Below, piece after piece: positions 15,397 to 24,855 of a DNA stretch of 64,000 bases. The position numbers and the translations under genes were made by a program. The stretch comes from SAR92 clade bacterium H921 (GTDB lineage: Bacteria; Pseudomonadota; Gammaproteobacteria; Pseudomonadales; Porticoccaceae), in assembly GCA_025153755.1 (NCBI GenBank), contig JAOALD010000002.1, forward strand, positions 434,001 to 498,000, written 5' to 3'. Numbering within the stretch: the stretch's first letter is position 1; each line of letters opens with the position of its first letter. Under the pieces are notes generated by a model. It ran no database searches. It had not been told where the DNA came from and worked only from the letters and a program-made list of their open reading frames with translations.

Positions 15397-18177
15397 ATGT
15401 ACAGAAATAATAAATTAAGTTTGGCAGTCTCGATTGCCATGGGTGTCTCATTTGCCGGAATGGCGAGCGCTGAGATTGAGGAGGTGCTTGTAACTGCAAC
15501 CAAAACCTCTGCGAGTACGCAGGATATTGCAGTAGCGGTTTCTGCAATTTCTTCAGAAAAGCTCGACCAGATGGGCGTTTCCAATTTTGAAGACTATTTA
15601 ATTCAACTGCCTGGTGTTTCCGCCGGTGGTAGCGGGCCTGGGCAGAATACAATTTACATTCGTGGTGTTGCATCTACCACGCCTAACCTGACAACAGCTG
15701 GTGTTGCGGGTTTAGCACCAAACGTTGCACTTTATCTAGATGAGCAGCCTCTGTCGCAGCCTGGTCGTAACCTTGATGTGTACGCTGCTGACTTGAGCCG
15801 TATCGAAGTACTTTCCGGACCACAGGGAACTTTGTTCGGAGCAAGCTCACAGGCTGGTACGGTTCGCTTGATCACCAATAAACCTGATCCGTCTGATACC
15901 TACGGCCGTGTCAAGATAGGGCTTTCTTCGACATCGGGTGGCGAGTCGAGCGACAGTATAGAGGCCATGTATAACCTACCAGTAAGTGACAATGTGACGT
16001 TGCGTGGCGTGGTTTATAGTGATAACCAAGGCGGTTATATCGATAACGTTCATGGAACCCTAAGTGCGATTGAAAGTGCTCGTTGGCGTTCGTCCGGAAC
16101 GATGCGCTCCAACGGAGTAGCAGTTTCTGATCTTCGCGGTGGTTTCGGGACACAAGGCTATATCGACTCAATTCAGGGCCTTTCATATCAGGAAAACCGT
16201 ATTCCTATGGATGCGGCCGACCCTGCCAGTTATGCCTTAGTCAATTTTGAAGAGGCAGACAACAGCGCCTTAGTAGAAGATGACTTCAATGACACCACCT
16301 ACGAAGGTGTTCGATTGGGCGCACTTATTGACCTGAACGAAGATTGGTCTTTACTTCTCGGTTATGGTCATCAGGAATTGGAAACAGAGGGCGTTTTTCA
16401 GGCTGACCCCAATCTGGGACCCGATAGTCTATCTGTACAAAGATTTACTCCAGAAAAATTGGACGATTCTTTTGATAATGTTAATTGGAAACTTGAGGGC
16501 CGCATTGGTGAGTTGGATGTGGTTTATGCTGGCGCCTACACCAAGCGGGAAACTGATCAGGTAGTGGACTACACAGATTATTTGTTTGTAGGCCAATATC
16601 TGCCTTACTACATCTGCGATACGACCGTAACCTATCCTGAATATAACTACTACAACCCTGGTCTCACCTATGATCCTCAAGGTAACTGCTACTCACCAGC
16701 TACTTACGTAACCAGCTACAGTGAGACTGAGGTAAGTACCCACGAGTTAAGATTTACCACTGATCAGGACAAGGCAATTCGTGCCACTGGTGGTGTCTTC
16801 TACAGTGATTTGGAGCTCAAAGAGCGCGTTGACTTCAGCTATCCAAGTGTGCAAAAAGCTAATTTCTATGGACATGACTATGATGGTTGGGGTCCAGTAG
16901 AAAACTTTGCGTTTGATAACGACTATGCTTCGCAGACAGGAGCATTTCCAGTTGATACGGTATTTAGAAATGATATCAAACGTACCGATGAGCAGTTAGG
17001 CGTGTTCGGTGAGGTAACATTTGATCTAAATGATGAGTTCGCCCTTACGTTGGGCGCCCGATACTATGACGTGCAAGTCGATATGAAGGGTGATGCCAAC
17101 GCTGCATTTGGTAACTTCTACAGAGAGACTGATGTCAACGCGTTTGGTACTAACATCTCGGATCTCTACGATGGCGATGGCGAGTTCACATTTATTTATG
17201 ACACTCTTAAAGCCACCCATATAACGTTCCAAGAAGGCGTTACATTTGATGAAGTTAAAGCGGCATTAAACGCAGTTGACAGTTACAGTGTTGGTCGAGG
17301 CGCGGTTGCCAATGCGCCTAACGCAATCAGTGATGTTGAAATTCAAGGTGTGCTCAACGCACTCAAGGCGCCTGACAAGGCAGAGACAAGCGGCACAATT
17401 TTCAAAGCCACTTTAAATTGGACTCCCAGTGAGGATACTCTGTTTTACGGTACCTTCTCTGAAGGATTCCGTCCTGGGTTGTTGAACCGTCCGGGTGGAG
17501 CATCGAATGCAGCCGGCTACACAGTACCATTTGAACTTATGACGGACGAGGTTACTAATCTTGAACTCGGCTGGAAGACCGATCTTCTTGAGGGTCAGTT
17601 GAGATTCAATGGTAGCCTGTTCTTTGTTGAGATCGATAACTTGCAAACTACGATCTTCGATCCATCGATTGCTAACCTGTTCTTCTCAGATAATGCTGCG
17701 AATGCAGAAGTTACCGGTTTGGAAGGGGACTTTATCTGGGCGCCTGACGCTACACCTGGTCTACAGATTAGTGGTGGATTCTCGTTCTTGGATACCGAAA
17801 TCACAAAGGTTCTGACACCTACTGATGACGTGCGGAAAGGTGATTCTCTGGCCTTTGCTCCAGAGTTCCAAGCTAACTTGCAGGCTCGTTACGAGTGGAC
17901 TTTGGCATCTGGTATGACTGCTCATGTAATGCCGCACGTAGCACATTCAGATAAGTCTTACAGTGACATCATTCGCATGAACCGCGATGAAATCCAAGGC
18001 TGGACCATGGTTGGTCTATCCGCAGGCGTCACGAGTGACATGTGGGGTGTTGAGTTATTCATCGACAACCTGACCGATGAGCGCGCGGAACTATCTAGAA
18101 ACTATGTCAACGATAGAGAGAGAGTCTCTTATGCAAGGCCTAGAACAACGGGCTTGCGTTTGACCTATAACTTCTGA
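15397..18177 (+). CDS. TonB-dependent outer-membrane receptor
   Basis: 926 residues from ATG 15397, chosen because GGGGG lies about 9 bases upstream and MYRNNKLSLAVSIAMG is a proper signal peptide start; cleavage is likely after GMASA. EIEEVLVTATKTSA is the TonB-box region. The plug (RIEVLSGPQGTLFGASSQAG) is at about 130-150 and the barrel ends LRLTYNF. The GPQGTLFG form differs from the other two receptors, so it belongs to a separate subfamily. A strong terminator follows, and then a TPR-sulfotransferase gene, a pairing often seen with this receptor type in marine proteobacteria. Substrate unknown. Confidence 0.9.
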   Translation: MYRNNKLSLAVSIAMGVSFAGMASAEIEEVLVTATKTSASTQDIAVAVSAISSEKLDQMGVSNFEDYLIQLPGVSAGGSGPGQNTIYIRGVASTTPNLTTAGVAGLAPNVALYLDEQPLSQPGRNLDVYAADLSRIEVLSGPQGTLFGASSQAGTVRLITNKPDPSDTYGRVKIGLSSTSGGESSDSIEAMYNLPVSDNVTLRGVVYSDNQGGYIDNVHGTLSAIESARWRSSGTMRSNGVAVSDLRGGFGTQGYIDSIQGLSYQENRIPMDAADPASYALVNFEEADNSALVEDDFNDTTYEGVRLGALIDLNEDWSLLLGYGHQELETEGVFQADPNLGPDSLSVQRFTPEKLDDSFDNVNWKLEGRIGELDVVYAGAYTKRETDQVVDYTDYLFVGQYLPYYICDTTVTYPEYNYYNPGLTYDPQGNCYSPATYVTSYSETEVSTHELRFTTDQDKAIRATGGVFYSDLELKERVDFSYPSVQKANFYGHDYDGWGPVENFAFDNDYASQTGAFPVDTVFRNDIKRTDEQLGVFGEVTFDLNDEFALTLGARYYDVQVDMKGDANAAFGNFYRETDVNAFGTNISDLYDGDGEFTFIYDTLKATHITFQEGVTFDEVKAALNAVDSYSVGRGAVANAPNAISDVEIQGVLNALKAPDKAETSGTIFKATLNWTPSEDTLFYGTFSEGFRPGLLNRPGGASNAAGYTVPFELMTDEVTNLELGWKTDLLEGQLRFNGSLFFVEIDNLQTTIFDPSIANLFFSDNAANAEVTGLEGDFIWAPDATPGLQISGGFSFLDTEITKVLTPTDDVRKGDSLAFAPEFQANLQARYEWTLASGMTAHVMPHVAHSDKSYSDIIRMNRDEIQGWTMVGLSAGVTSDMWGVELFIDNLTDERAELSRNYVNDRERVSYARPRTTGLRLTYNF

Positions 18178-18201
18178 TTGATAGTCGTAAATGTTAAAAC
18201 T

Positions 18202-18233
18202 AATATGCCCCTTTCATAGGGGCATATTTTTTT
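18202..18233 (+). terminator. Terminator after the third receptor gene
   Basis: A perfect 11-bp stem (aatatgcccct at 18202-18212 with 18218-18228), TTCAT loop and a T-run to 18233. The next gene's ribosome binding site begins only four bases later, so any expression of that gene from the receptor promoter depends on read-through. Confidence 0.9.
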
Positions 18234-18249
18234 GCCAAGGGAAAATGTT

Positions 18250-20229
18250 TTGAATCAGCAATACAAGAATGACATTGAGCAGTTAATGCGAAGCAAAGAG
18301 TTTGATAAGGCGCTCCAAAGCCTCGCATCTGCATTGCAAGACGATGGGAACAATATCGATGCGCATTACTACAGCGCAGTCTGCCTTAGGTATCTAGGGC
18401 GACCAGACGAGGCGCTAGAAACCCTTAAGACACTGCGTAAAATTGCGCCCAACTTTGGCAGGGCGCTTCAGGAGGAGGGTCATGTTCATAAGAGTCGAGG
18501 TAATCTAAAACAGGCATTGCATCTCTATACTCGCGCTACCCATGCCAATCCGTCTCTCTCTGGAAGCTGGAGAGGGCAGATTGAGATTTTACTTAAACAG
18601 AATCGAGAGGCTGAGGCTCTTCGCCTTAAGCCTCATTTGGAACGCCTTGTTAAAATGCCTCCGCCGCTAATTGCGGTAATGGACTTGATTGCTCAGGGTA
18701 AGTTAGCGAATGCGGAGACGCTGTGTCGGGGCTTTCTAAAACAAACCCCCCACCATGTCGAGGCAATGCGGCTTCTGGCCGAGATAGGGATGAAACTGAA
18801 TATACTTCACGATGCTGAATTTTTATTGGAGAGTGCGTTAAAATTAGAACCCGACAACGACCTGTTGCGCGTTGAATATATCGAGTCTTTGCGTAAGCGG
18901 CAAAAAATTGAGGCAGCCCATAAAGAAGTCTTAACACTTTATAATTCAAATCCTGATAACCTTCATTTTGAGTCTTTGTACGCGGTCCTTTGCATGCAAA
19001 TGGGGCTTTATGAGAAAGCCTTGGAGCTATTTGATAATGTGCTGACCAAAGTGCCTCAAGACCCAGTCACTCTAACCTCAAAGGGACATGCCCTCAAAAC
19101 TTGTGGTAATACCGACGATGCAATTGCCTCGTATAGGCGCGCCACCGAAAGTAGTAGTGCCTATGGAGAAGCCTGGCATTCACTGGCCAATCTTAAAACT
19201 GTTAAACTGGATGACAATGATGTAAGCAAAATGCTCACTCAGATAAATGGCGACGACCTCAAGTTTATGGATAGGGTTTACATCAACTTTTCACTCGGTA
19301 AAGCATTTGAAGATGCCGAAGATTTCGATAGAGCCTTTTTCCATTATGAGGCGGGTAATAAGTCTAAAAAAGCTCAGAGTCGCTATGTTGCGGAAGAGAT
19401 GACTGATGAATTTGAGCAGCAAAAAAATCTTTTCAGCGACAAGTTTATTAAAAGTTTAATTGGCTGTGGCCACGGTGCGGCTGACCCTATTTTTATCGTC
19501 GGATTACCCCGGGCCGGATCGACTTTGCTCGAACAAATACTCTCGTCTCACAGTCAGGTAGACGGCACCCTTGAATTGCCCAATGTATTGGCTCTGGTCA
19601 ACGATCTACGCAGAGGGGGCAATATGACCGGGGATAATCTCTACCCGGGAATCTTAGAGACCCTCGACGCTGAAAAATACGCTGAGTTTGGCCAAGCCTT
19701 TATCAATGATACTCAGGTGCATCGTCAGGGGGCCCCATTCTTTATCGATAAGATGCCCAATAATTTCAGGCATATTGGACTGATTAAGCTAATGCTTCCC
19801 AATGCCAAGATTATTGATGCAAGGCGTCACCCCATGGGATGTTGTTTCAGTGGTTTTAAGCAGTTATTTGCGGAGGGACAGGCTTTTAGCTACGACCTTG
19901 CTGACATTGGCCATTATTTTCGTGATTACCAGTCCCTGATGGACTTCTGGCAAGGAGCATTTCCCGGCCAGATATTGCATGTTCAGTATGAAGACGTGGT
20001 CAATGATTTTGAAGCTCAGGTGCGCCGTATACTTGACTACTGCGGCTTACCCTTTGAGGAGGCCTGTTTAAGCTTTTATAAAACCGAGCGAGCCGTCCGA
20101 ACTCCGTCCTCAGAACAGGTACGCCAACCAATATATCGAGGGGGCATTGATCAGTGGCGGAACTTTGAGTCTCATTTAAGTCCGCTTAAAGAGGCGCTGG
20201 GATCGGTACTTGACCGATACCCGAATTAA
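18250..20229 (+). CDS. Tetratricopeptide-repeat sulfotransferase family protein
   Basis: About 659 residues. TTG 18250 is chosen because AAGGGA (18237-18242) is 7 bases upstream; an in-frame TTG at 18232 lies within the terminator T-run. Residues about 1-400 are TPR repeats (for example AVCLRYLGRPDEALETL and LYEKALELFDNVL). Residues about 410-650 are a sulfotransferase domain with the PAPS-binding loop DPIFIVGLPRAGSTLLEQ and a later FIDKMPNNFRHIGLI segment. Family members transfer sulfate from PAPS, but the acceptor here is unknown. It sits directly behind a TonB-dependent receptor, a recurrent pairing whose meaning is not settled. Confidence 0.82.
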   Translation: MNQQYKNDIEQLMRSKEFDKALQSLASALQDDGNNIDAHYYSAVCLRYLGRPDEALETLKTLRKIAPNFGRALQEEGHVHKSRGNLKQALHLYTRATHANPSLSGSWRGQIEILLKQNREAEALRLKPHLERLVKMPPPLIAVMDLIAQGKLANAETLCRGFLKQTPHHVEAMRLLAEIGMKLNILHDAEFLLESALKLEPDNDLLRVEYIESLRKRQKIEAAHKEVLTLYNSNPDNLHFESLYAVLCMQMGLYEKALELFDNVLTKVPQDPVTLTSKGHALKTCGNTDDAIASYRRATESSSAYGEAWHSLANLKTVKLDDNDVSKMLTQINGDDLKFMDRVYINFSLGKAFEDAEDFDRAFFHYEAGNKSKKAQSRYVAEEMTDEFEQQKNLFSDKFIKSLIGCGHGAADPIFIVGLPRAGSTLLEQILSSHSQVDGTLELPNVLALVNDLRRGGNMTGDNLYPGILETLDAEKYAEFGQAFINDTQVHRQGAPFFIDKMPNNFRHIGLIKLMLPNAKIIDARRHPMGCCFSGFKQLFAEGQAFSYDLADIGHYFRDYQSLMDFWQGAFPGQILHVQYEDVVNDFEAQVRRILDYCGLPFEEACLSFYKTERAVRTPSSEQVRQPIYRGGIDQWRNFESHLSPLKEALGSVLDRYPN

Positions 20230-20265
20230 TAATAAAAAACATTACTAGAATGGCAGGGAAAAAAT

Positions 20266-21285
20266 GTGTCTGATTTAAAAATGACTGAGGCTGAAATTCA
20301 GCAACTGGTGGCTGACTGTTTAGTAGCCAATGGCTGTAACCAAGAAAATGCTGCTGCACTGGGCCGCACTATTGCCTCTGCGGAGCGTGATGGCAGTGCC
20401 TCTCATGGTTTATTTAGAATGCCCGGCTACATTGCTTCACTGCGCAGTGGTAAGGTCAATGGCAATGCTGTGCCTAAAGTCACCCGCATCTCGCCTGCAG
20501 TGGTCAAAGTAGATGGTGATCACGGCTATGCACCACTGGCACTTGAAAAGGGTCGTGAAGCCTTGATAGAAGCCGCCCGTGAAAATGGTATTGCCGCTAT
20601 GGCGCTAGTTAATGTACATCACTTTGCGGCGCTCTGGGTTGAGGTAGAACCTATTGCCGAGGCGGGTTTGGCGGCAATGGCTTTTACTACCTATAAGCCC
20701 GCCGTGGTGCCCGCTGGTGCTAGAACCCCATTATTTGGAACCAATCCGATGTGCTTTGGCTGGCCCCGTGGAGATAAACCACCTCTGGTCTTTGATCAGG
20801 CCTCGGCCTCTATGGCCCGTGGTGAGGTTATGATTGCCGCACGTGACGGTCATGCCGTACCTCTGGGGACTGGCGTTGATGCCGAGGGCAATTCCACCAC
20901 AGATGCACAAAAGATTATCGATGGTGGCGCGCTGCTTCCTTTTGGTGGCCACAAGGGCTCGACCATTGCCATGATGATTGAATTGCTGGTAGCAGGTCTT
21001 ACTGGCATGGACTTTAGCTACGAGGCGCAGAAAAATGATAACAACGATGGTGGTCCGCCTAATGGTGGTGAGTTTATGCTGGCCATAGACCCCAATCGAT
21101 TTGGTGATGCGGAGAACTGGTTAAGTCATTCTGAGGCGTTTTTAGAGTGTTTAGCCGGTATGGAAGGTGCTCATATGCCCGGTAACCGGCGCTATGCCAA
21201 CAGAGCCAAGTCCGCAAGTGATGGCATAAGTATTGCTGAAAACGTTCATGCTAGCTGTCTTGAGTTTATTAAAACCGCGAGGTAG
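20266..21285 (+). CDS. Ldh-family (malate/lactate/delta1-piperideine-2-carboxylate) oxidoreductase
   Basis: 339 residues from GTG 20266, with CAGGGA about 8 bases upstream. It belongs to the malate/L-lactate dehydrogenase II family, NAD(P)H enzymes with a fold unlike classical lactate dehydrogenase. The catalytic-site segment SHGLFRMPGYIASL, DGDHGYAPLALEKG, FGTNPMCFGWP and LLPFGGHKGS are characteristic. The form is closest in feel to the cyclic imino acid reductases (DpkA/LhpD), which reduce piperideine- or pyrroline-2-carboxylate, but ureidoglycolate and sulfolactate dehydrogenases share these motifs. The gene ends 15 bp from a convergent LysR gene and likely belongs with the island that follows. 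Confidence 0.75.
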   Translation: MSDLKMTEAEIQQLVADCLVANGCNQENAAALGRTIASAERDGSASHGLFRMPGYIASLRSGKVNGNAVPKVTRISPAVVKVDGDHGYAPLALEKGREALIEAARENGIAAMALVNVHHFAALWVEVEPIAEAGLAAMAFTTYKPAVVPAGARTPLFGTNPMCFGWPRGDKPPLVFDQASASMARGEVMIAARDGHAVPLGTGVDAEGNSTTDAQKIIDGGALLPFGGHKGSTIAMMIELLVAGLTGMDFSYEAQKNDNNDGGPPNGGEFMLAIDPNRFGDAENWLSHSEAFLECLAGMEGAHMPGNRRYANRAKSASDGISIAENVHASCLEFIKTAR

Positions 21286-21300
21286 GCACTTAACTGTTTC

Positions 21301-22158
21301 TTAAAGAAGGGTTAGACCGAACTTTTTTACCTGCTGAGGTGTTTCTCGAACTATGGTTTCTATCATTGCCTCAGCAGCGGGTGAGAGGGTTAAGCCCTTG
21401 CGCGTAATAAGATAGATATTGCGGCTTTCCGTTGGTGCCAGAGGTCGTGATATCAGCTCATCGCTGGATGCAGGAACTGCTAGGGAGGGTAGTATGGATA
21501 CCCCAAGGTTTGATCTCAGCATAGCCACCAGTGTGGTAATGTTGGGAAAATCAAACTTTGACTGTCCGGCTTCTCGGCGGGTTCTCAATGCTCTGGTTAC
21601 GCTGGTGTCGAGAAAGGTAACATTATCCAGCTGTTCCCAGTGCACGGGGTTGGCGGTTTTTGCCAACTCATGATCACGATGGCAGATTAGTTGTAGTTTG
21701 TCGGCAAATAATGGGGTGAAATCCAGTACCTTGTTGGGCTTCCAGATACTGCCGATACCAAAGTCCACCTCATTGCGCTCGACTCTGTGTTGCACACCGC
21801 GAGAACTATCGTCATCGAGGTGAAGATTAATACCTGGAAATTCTGTGGAAAAGGTTTTGATGATAGCCGGTAACAGATTGGTTGCGACTGAGGGTACAAC
21901 GGCCATACTTACATGACCAATGCGGCGCTCTGAGGTTGCCCTAAGATCATAGATTGCGCTGTCGAAGTCGCGCACTAGGCGCTCGGCAATAGGCAGGAAA
22001 TTTTCACCCTCGACCGTAGTACTTACACTGCGTGTGGTGCGCTCGATAAGTTTCAAGCCAATAAACTCCTCCAATTGTTTTACGGCGAGAGTAATGGCCG
22101 GTTGGGTACGCGAGAGAATTTCTGCTGCACGATTAAAGCTACCTTGTTGGGCGACCAC
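21301..22158 (-). CDS. LysR-family regulator with no standard start codon at its expected N-terminus
   Basis: 285 residues if translated from GTG 22158, but that start cuts into the first helix of the DNA-binding domain. The frame continues upstream and reads LNVTLRHLRTFIVVAQQGSFNRAA, the normal LysR N-terminus, yet between the in-frame stop at 22230-22228 and GTG 22158 there is no ATG, GTG, TTG or CTG. AUC at 22203-22201 has AGG seven bases upstream and is a possible rare start. The effector domain (about 85-285) is complete. It is divergent from the aldehyde dehydrogenase, 240 bp away, and is the probable regulator of that island. Confidence 0.75.
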   Translation of the reverse strand: MVAQQGSFNRAAEILSRTQPAITLAVKQLEEFIGLKLIERTTRSVSTTVEGENFLPIAERLVRDFDSAIYDLRATSERRIGHVSMAVVPSVATNLLPAIIKTFSTEFPGINLHLDDDSSRGVQHRVERNEVDFGIGSIWKPNKVLDFTPLFADKLQLICHRDHELAKTANPVHWEQLDNVTFLDTSVTRALRTRREAGQSKFDFPNITTLVAMLRSNLGVSILPSLAVPASSDELISRPLAPTESRNIYLITRKGLTLSPAAEAMIETIVRETPQQVKKFGLTLL

Positions 22159-22399
22159 AATAAAGGTTCTTAGGTGCCTGAGGGTTACATTTAAGTATCT
22201 GATAAAAAAACCTTTTTTTTTATTTTTTTATAAATTTATATCCAAACGGAAATAAATTAATTACGCTTATAAATGTATATAAATTATTGATTAGATTTAT
22301 AGCTGGTTAGATTGAAAAATAGAAGACTACAGGGCGCGTTTAGGTAATAACAGGCCGCTAAAAGTGGTATCAACCAGTAATTTTTAAAGGGGAGTGACA

Positions 22400-23845
22400 A
22401 TGGGTCAAACAACGTTCCAAAACTATATCAATGGCCAGTGGGTGGGCAGTTCAACTGCCATAGAAAATATTAACCCATCAGATACTAGTGATGTAGTAGG
22501 GCACTACGCTAAGGGCTCTTCGGAGGACTGCCTTGCAGCTATTGAGGCTGCTAATGTCGCCTTTGATGACTGGTCACAAAGCGGCCTAGAGCAGCGCAAG
22601 CAGGTGCTGGATTTTATTGGTGCTGAGCTTATTGCTCGCAGTGGTGAAATTGGCGAAATTCTTGCTCGAGAAGAGGGTAAAACTCGCGCTGAAGGTGTTG
22701 GCGAAGTCTACCGCTCTGGCCAGTTCTTTCAATACTACGGCGCCGAAGCGCTGCGTCTGATGGGTGAAAATACTCAGTCTGTGCGGCCCGGTGTTGATGT
22801 AGAAGTCCATCGTGAAGCGTTGGGGGTTATTGGTATTGTCACACCATGGAATTTCCCTATGGCGGTAGCTGCATGGAAGGTTGCTCCGGCTCTCGCCTAT
22901 GGTAATGCTGTAGTACTTAAACCCGCCGAGCTGGTTCCGGCAAGCGCTTGGATACTGGCTGATATCATCAGCCGCAGTGGTCTGCCGGCTGGAGTCTTTA
23001 ACCTAGTAATGGGTTCTGGCCGCGATGTTGGCGAAACCCTCTGTACATCCCCAGATATTCAGGCGGTAACCTTTACCGGCTCTGTGGGAGTAGGACGTCA
23101 CATCGCCCGCAATGCTATCGATAATATGGCTCGTGTCCAGTTAGAGATGGGAAGTAAAAACGCTCTGGTCGTGTTGGACGATGCAGATATTGACGTGGCC
23201 GTTACCTGCGCTGTTGCCGGTGGTTATTTTGGTACCGGACAAAAATGTACCGCCTCTTCAAGAATTATTGTGCAGGCCGGTATCCACGATGAGTTTGTTG
23301 AAAAAATGACCGCGGCTGTCAGTAAACTGGTGGTGGGCCACGCTCTGGGCGAGGGCTCGCAGATCGGCCCAGTGGTCGATGCTCGTCAGCTTGAACAGAA
23401 CCTTGAGTATATCCAAATTGCTGTGGATGAAGGTGCCCAGTTAGTGGTGGGTGGTGAGCGTTTACAGTTGGATACCGAGGGTTTCTTTATGTCGCCCGCG
23501 CTATTTATTAATACCAATAACCAGATGCGCATTAACCGCGAAGAAGTCTTTGGCCCGATCGCCTGTGTGATTAAAGTTGATAGTTATGAGGAGGCCCTCG
23601 AGGTGTCTAATGACTCAGACTTTGGTCTTACCTCAGGTATTATTACCAACTCGCTACAGTATGCTGGCCATTTTAAGCGCCACTCCAAATCGGGCTGCGT
23701 GATGGTTAATCTGCCTACCGCAGGTACTGACTACCATGTGCCCTTTGGCGGTCGTAAGAACTCAAGCTATGGTGCCCGAGAGCAGGGGCAATACGCTCGC
23801 GAGTTCTACACCATTATAAAAACTAACTACAGCAAGCCATACTAA
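22400..23845 (+). CDS. NAD(P)-dependent aldehyde dehydrogenase, 2,5-dioxovalerate-type
   Basis: 481 residues from ATG 22400; AAAGGGGAG (22386-22393) is 6 bases upstream, better placed than for GTG 22394. The family signature is complete: TPWNFPMAVAAWKVAPAL, the glutamate in QLEMGSKNALVV, the catalytic Cys in GTGQKCTASSR and the cofactor motif FTGSVGVG. The GQKCTASSR form and overall length resemble alpha-ketoglutarate semialdehyde dehydrogenases used in hydroxyproline and sugar-acid breakdown, though betaine or other semialdehydes cannot be excluded. It is the first gene of a plus-strand operon that continues with the M19 homologue, BCCT transporter and two unknown genes. Confidence 0.85.
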   Translation: MGQTTFQNYINGQWVGSSTAIENINPSDTSDVVGHYAKGSSEDCLAAIEAANVAFDDWSQSGLEQRKQVLDFIGAELIARSGEIGEILAREEGKTRAEGVGEVYRSGQFFQYYGAEALRLMGENTQSVRPGVDVEVHREALGVIGIVTPWNFPMAVAAWKVAPALAYGNAVVLKPAELVPASAWILADIISRSGLPAGVFNLVMGSGRDVGETLCTSPDIQAVTFTGSVGVGRHIARNAIDNMARVQLEMGSKNALVVLDDADIDVAVTCAVAGGYFGTGQKCTASSRIIVQAGIHDEFVEKMTAAVSKLVVGHALGEGSQIGPVVDARQLEQNLEYIQIAVDEGAQLVVGGERLQLDTEGFFMSPALFINTNNQMRINREEVFGPIACVIKVDSYEEALEVSNDSDFGLTSGIITNSLQYAGHFKRHSKSGCVMVNLPTAGTDYHVPFGGRKNSSYGAREQGQYAREFYTIIKTNYSKPY

Positions 23846-23856
23846 CCTAGGGGCCA

Positions 23857-24855
23857 ATGATGAACACAGATATGCTTCTTATTGATGGTCTGCAGTACGT
23901 CAATTGGAATCGCGGGCTATTTGAACAGGCTCAGCGCGCCGGGTTACATGCTATTCATGTCACCATTGCCTATTGGGAAAATAGCCGCGAGACATTGGAA
24001 AATATTGGTCATTGGAATCGCCACTTTCTCGATCACGGCGATCTTATTATGCCCGTGCACAGTGCGGCCGATATTTTAGAGGCCAAGCAGCTGGGAAAGG
24101 TGGGCATTATCTTTGGCTTTCAAAACTGCTCGCCGATTGAAGATGATGTCAAAATGGTACAGATTCTTCATCAGCTGGGTGTGCGTATTATGCAGCTTAG
24201 TTACAATAACCAGAGTCTGCTGGCGACCGGTTGTTATGAAGAGCAAGATGGCGGTATTACTCGTTTTGGCAAGCAGGTCATCAAAGAGATGAACCGCGTG
24301 GGCATGATTATTGATATGTCCCATAGCGCAGAAAGGTCGACTCTTGAAGCCATTGAACTATCTGAGCGACCCATCGCTATTACCCATGCCAACCCCACGT
24401 TTTTCCATGCTGCACTGCGCAACAAGTCTGATACTGTCCTGCGAGCAATTGGCGAGTCAGAGGGTATGCTGGGCTTTAGTATGTACCCGTTCCATTTAAA
24501 AAATGGCTCTGACTGTACGCTGCAAGAATTTTGCCAGATGATTATGCAGACTGCGGAAATGATTGGTGTCGAGCGTCTTGGCATAGGCTCGGATCTCTGT
24601 GAAAATTGGGATTATTCAGTGCTAGAGTGGATGCGTAGTGGTCGATGGACCATGGGTGTTGATCATGGTGAAGGCACGGCGGCGAGCCCCTCATGGCCCC
24701 GTCAGCCCAATTGGTTTGCTGGGTCAAAGGATATGCATACCCTGGCCCAGGGTCTGGAGGATGTAGGCTTTAGTGATACAGATGTAGCAGCAATAATGGG
24801 TCAGAACTGGCAGTCATTTTTTGAAAAATCATTTATAGGTAAGGATCAGTTATGA
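23857..24855 (+). CDS. Peptidase family M19 (membrane dipeptidase) homologue, betaine-locus type
   Basis: 332 residues, with TAGGGGCC just ahead of ATG 23857; ATG 23860 is equally possible. The barrel shows DMSHSAERS and THANPTFFH with the two later zinc histidines, and GIGSDLCENWD with the acidic residue. The N-terminal HxD zinc ligands of true renal dipeptidases are missing: the segment reads LLIDGLQYVNWNR. From memory, the dipeptidase-like gene of the Pseudomonas aeruginosa glycine-betaine locus (PA5396) has the same IDGL...WNR start, so this subfamily probably works on something other than dipeptides. It overlaps the BCCT gene by ATGA. Confidence 0.75.
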   Translation: MMNTDMLLIDGLQYVNWNRGLFEQAQRAGLHAIHVTIAYWENSRETLENIGHWNRHFLDHGDLIMPVHSAADILEAKQLGKVGIIFGFQNCSPIEDDVKMVQILHQLGVRIMQLSYNNQSLLATGCYEEQDGGITRFGKQVIKEMNRVGMIIDMSHSAERSTLEAIELSERPIAITHANPTFFHAALRNKSDTVLRAIGESEGMLGFSMYPFHLKNGSDCTLQEFCQMIMQTAEMIGVERLGIGSDLCENWDYSVLEWMRSGRWTMGVDHGEGTAASPSWPRQPNWFAGSKDMHTLAQGLEDVGFSDTDVAAIMGQNWQSFFEKSFIGKDQL

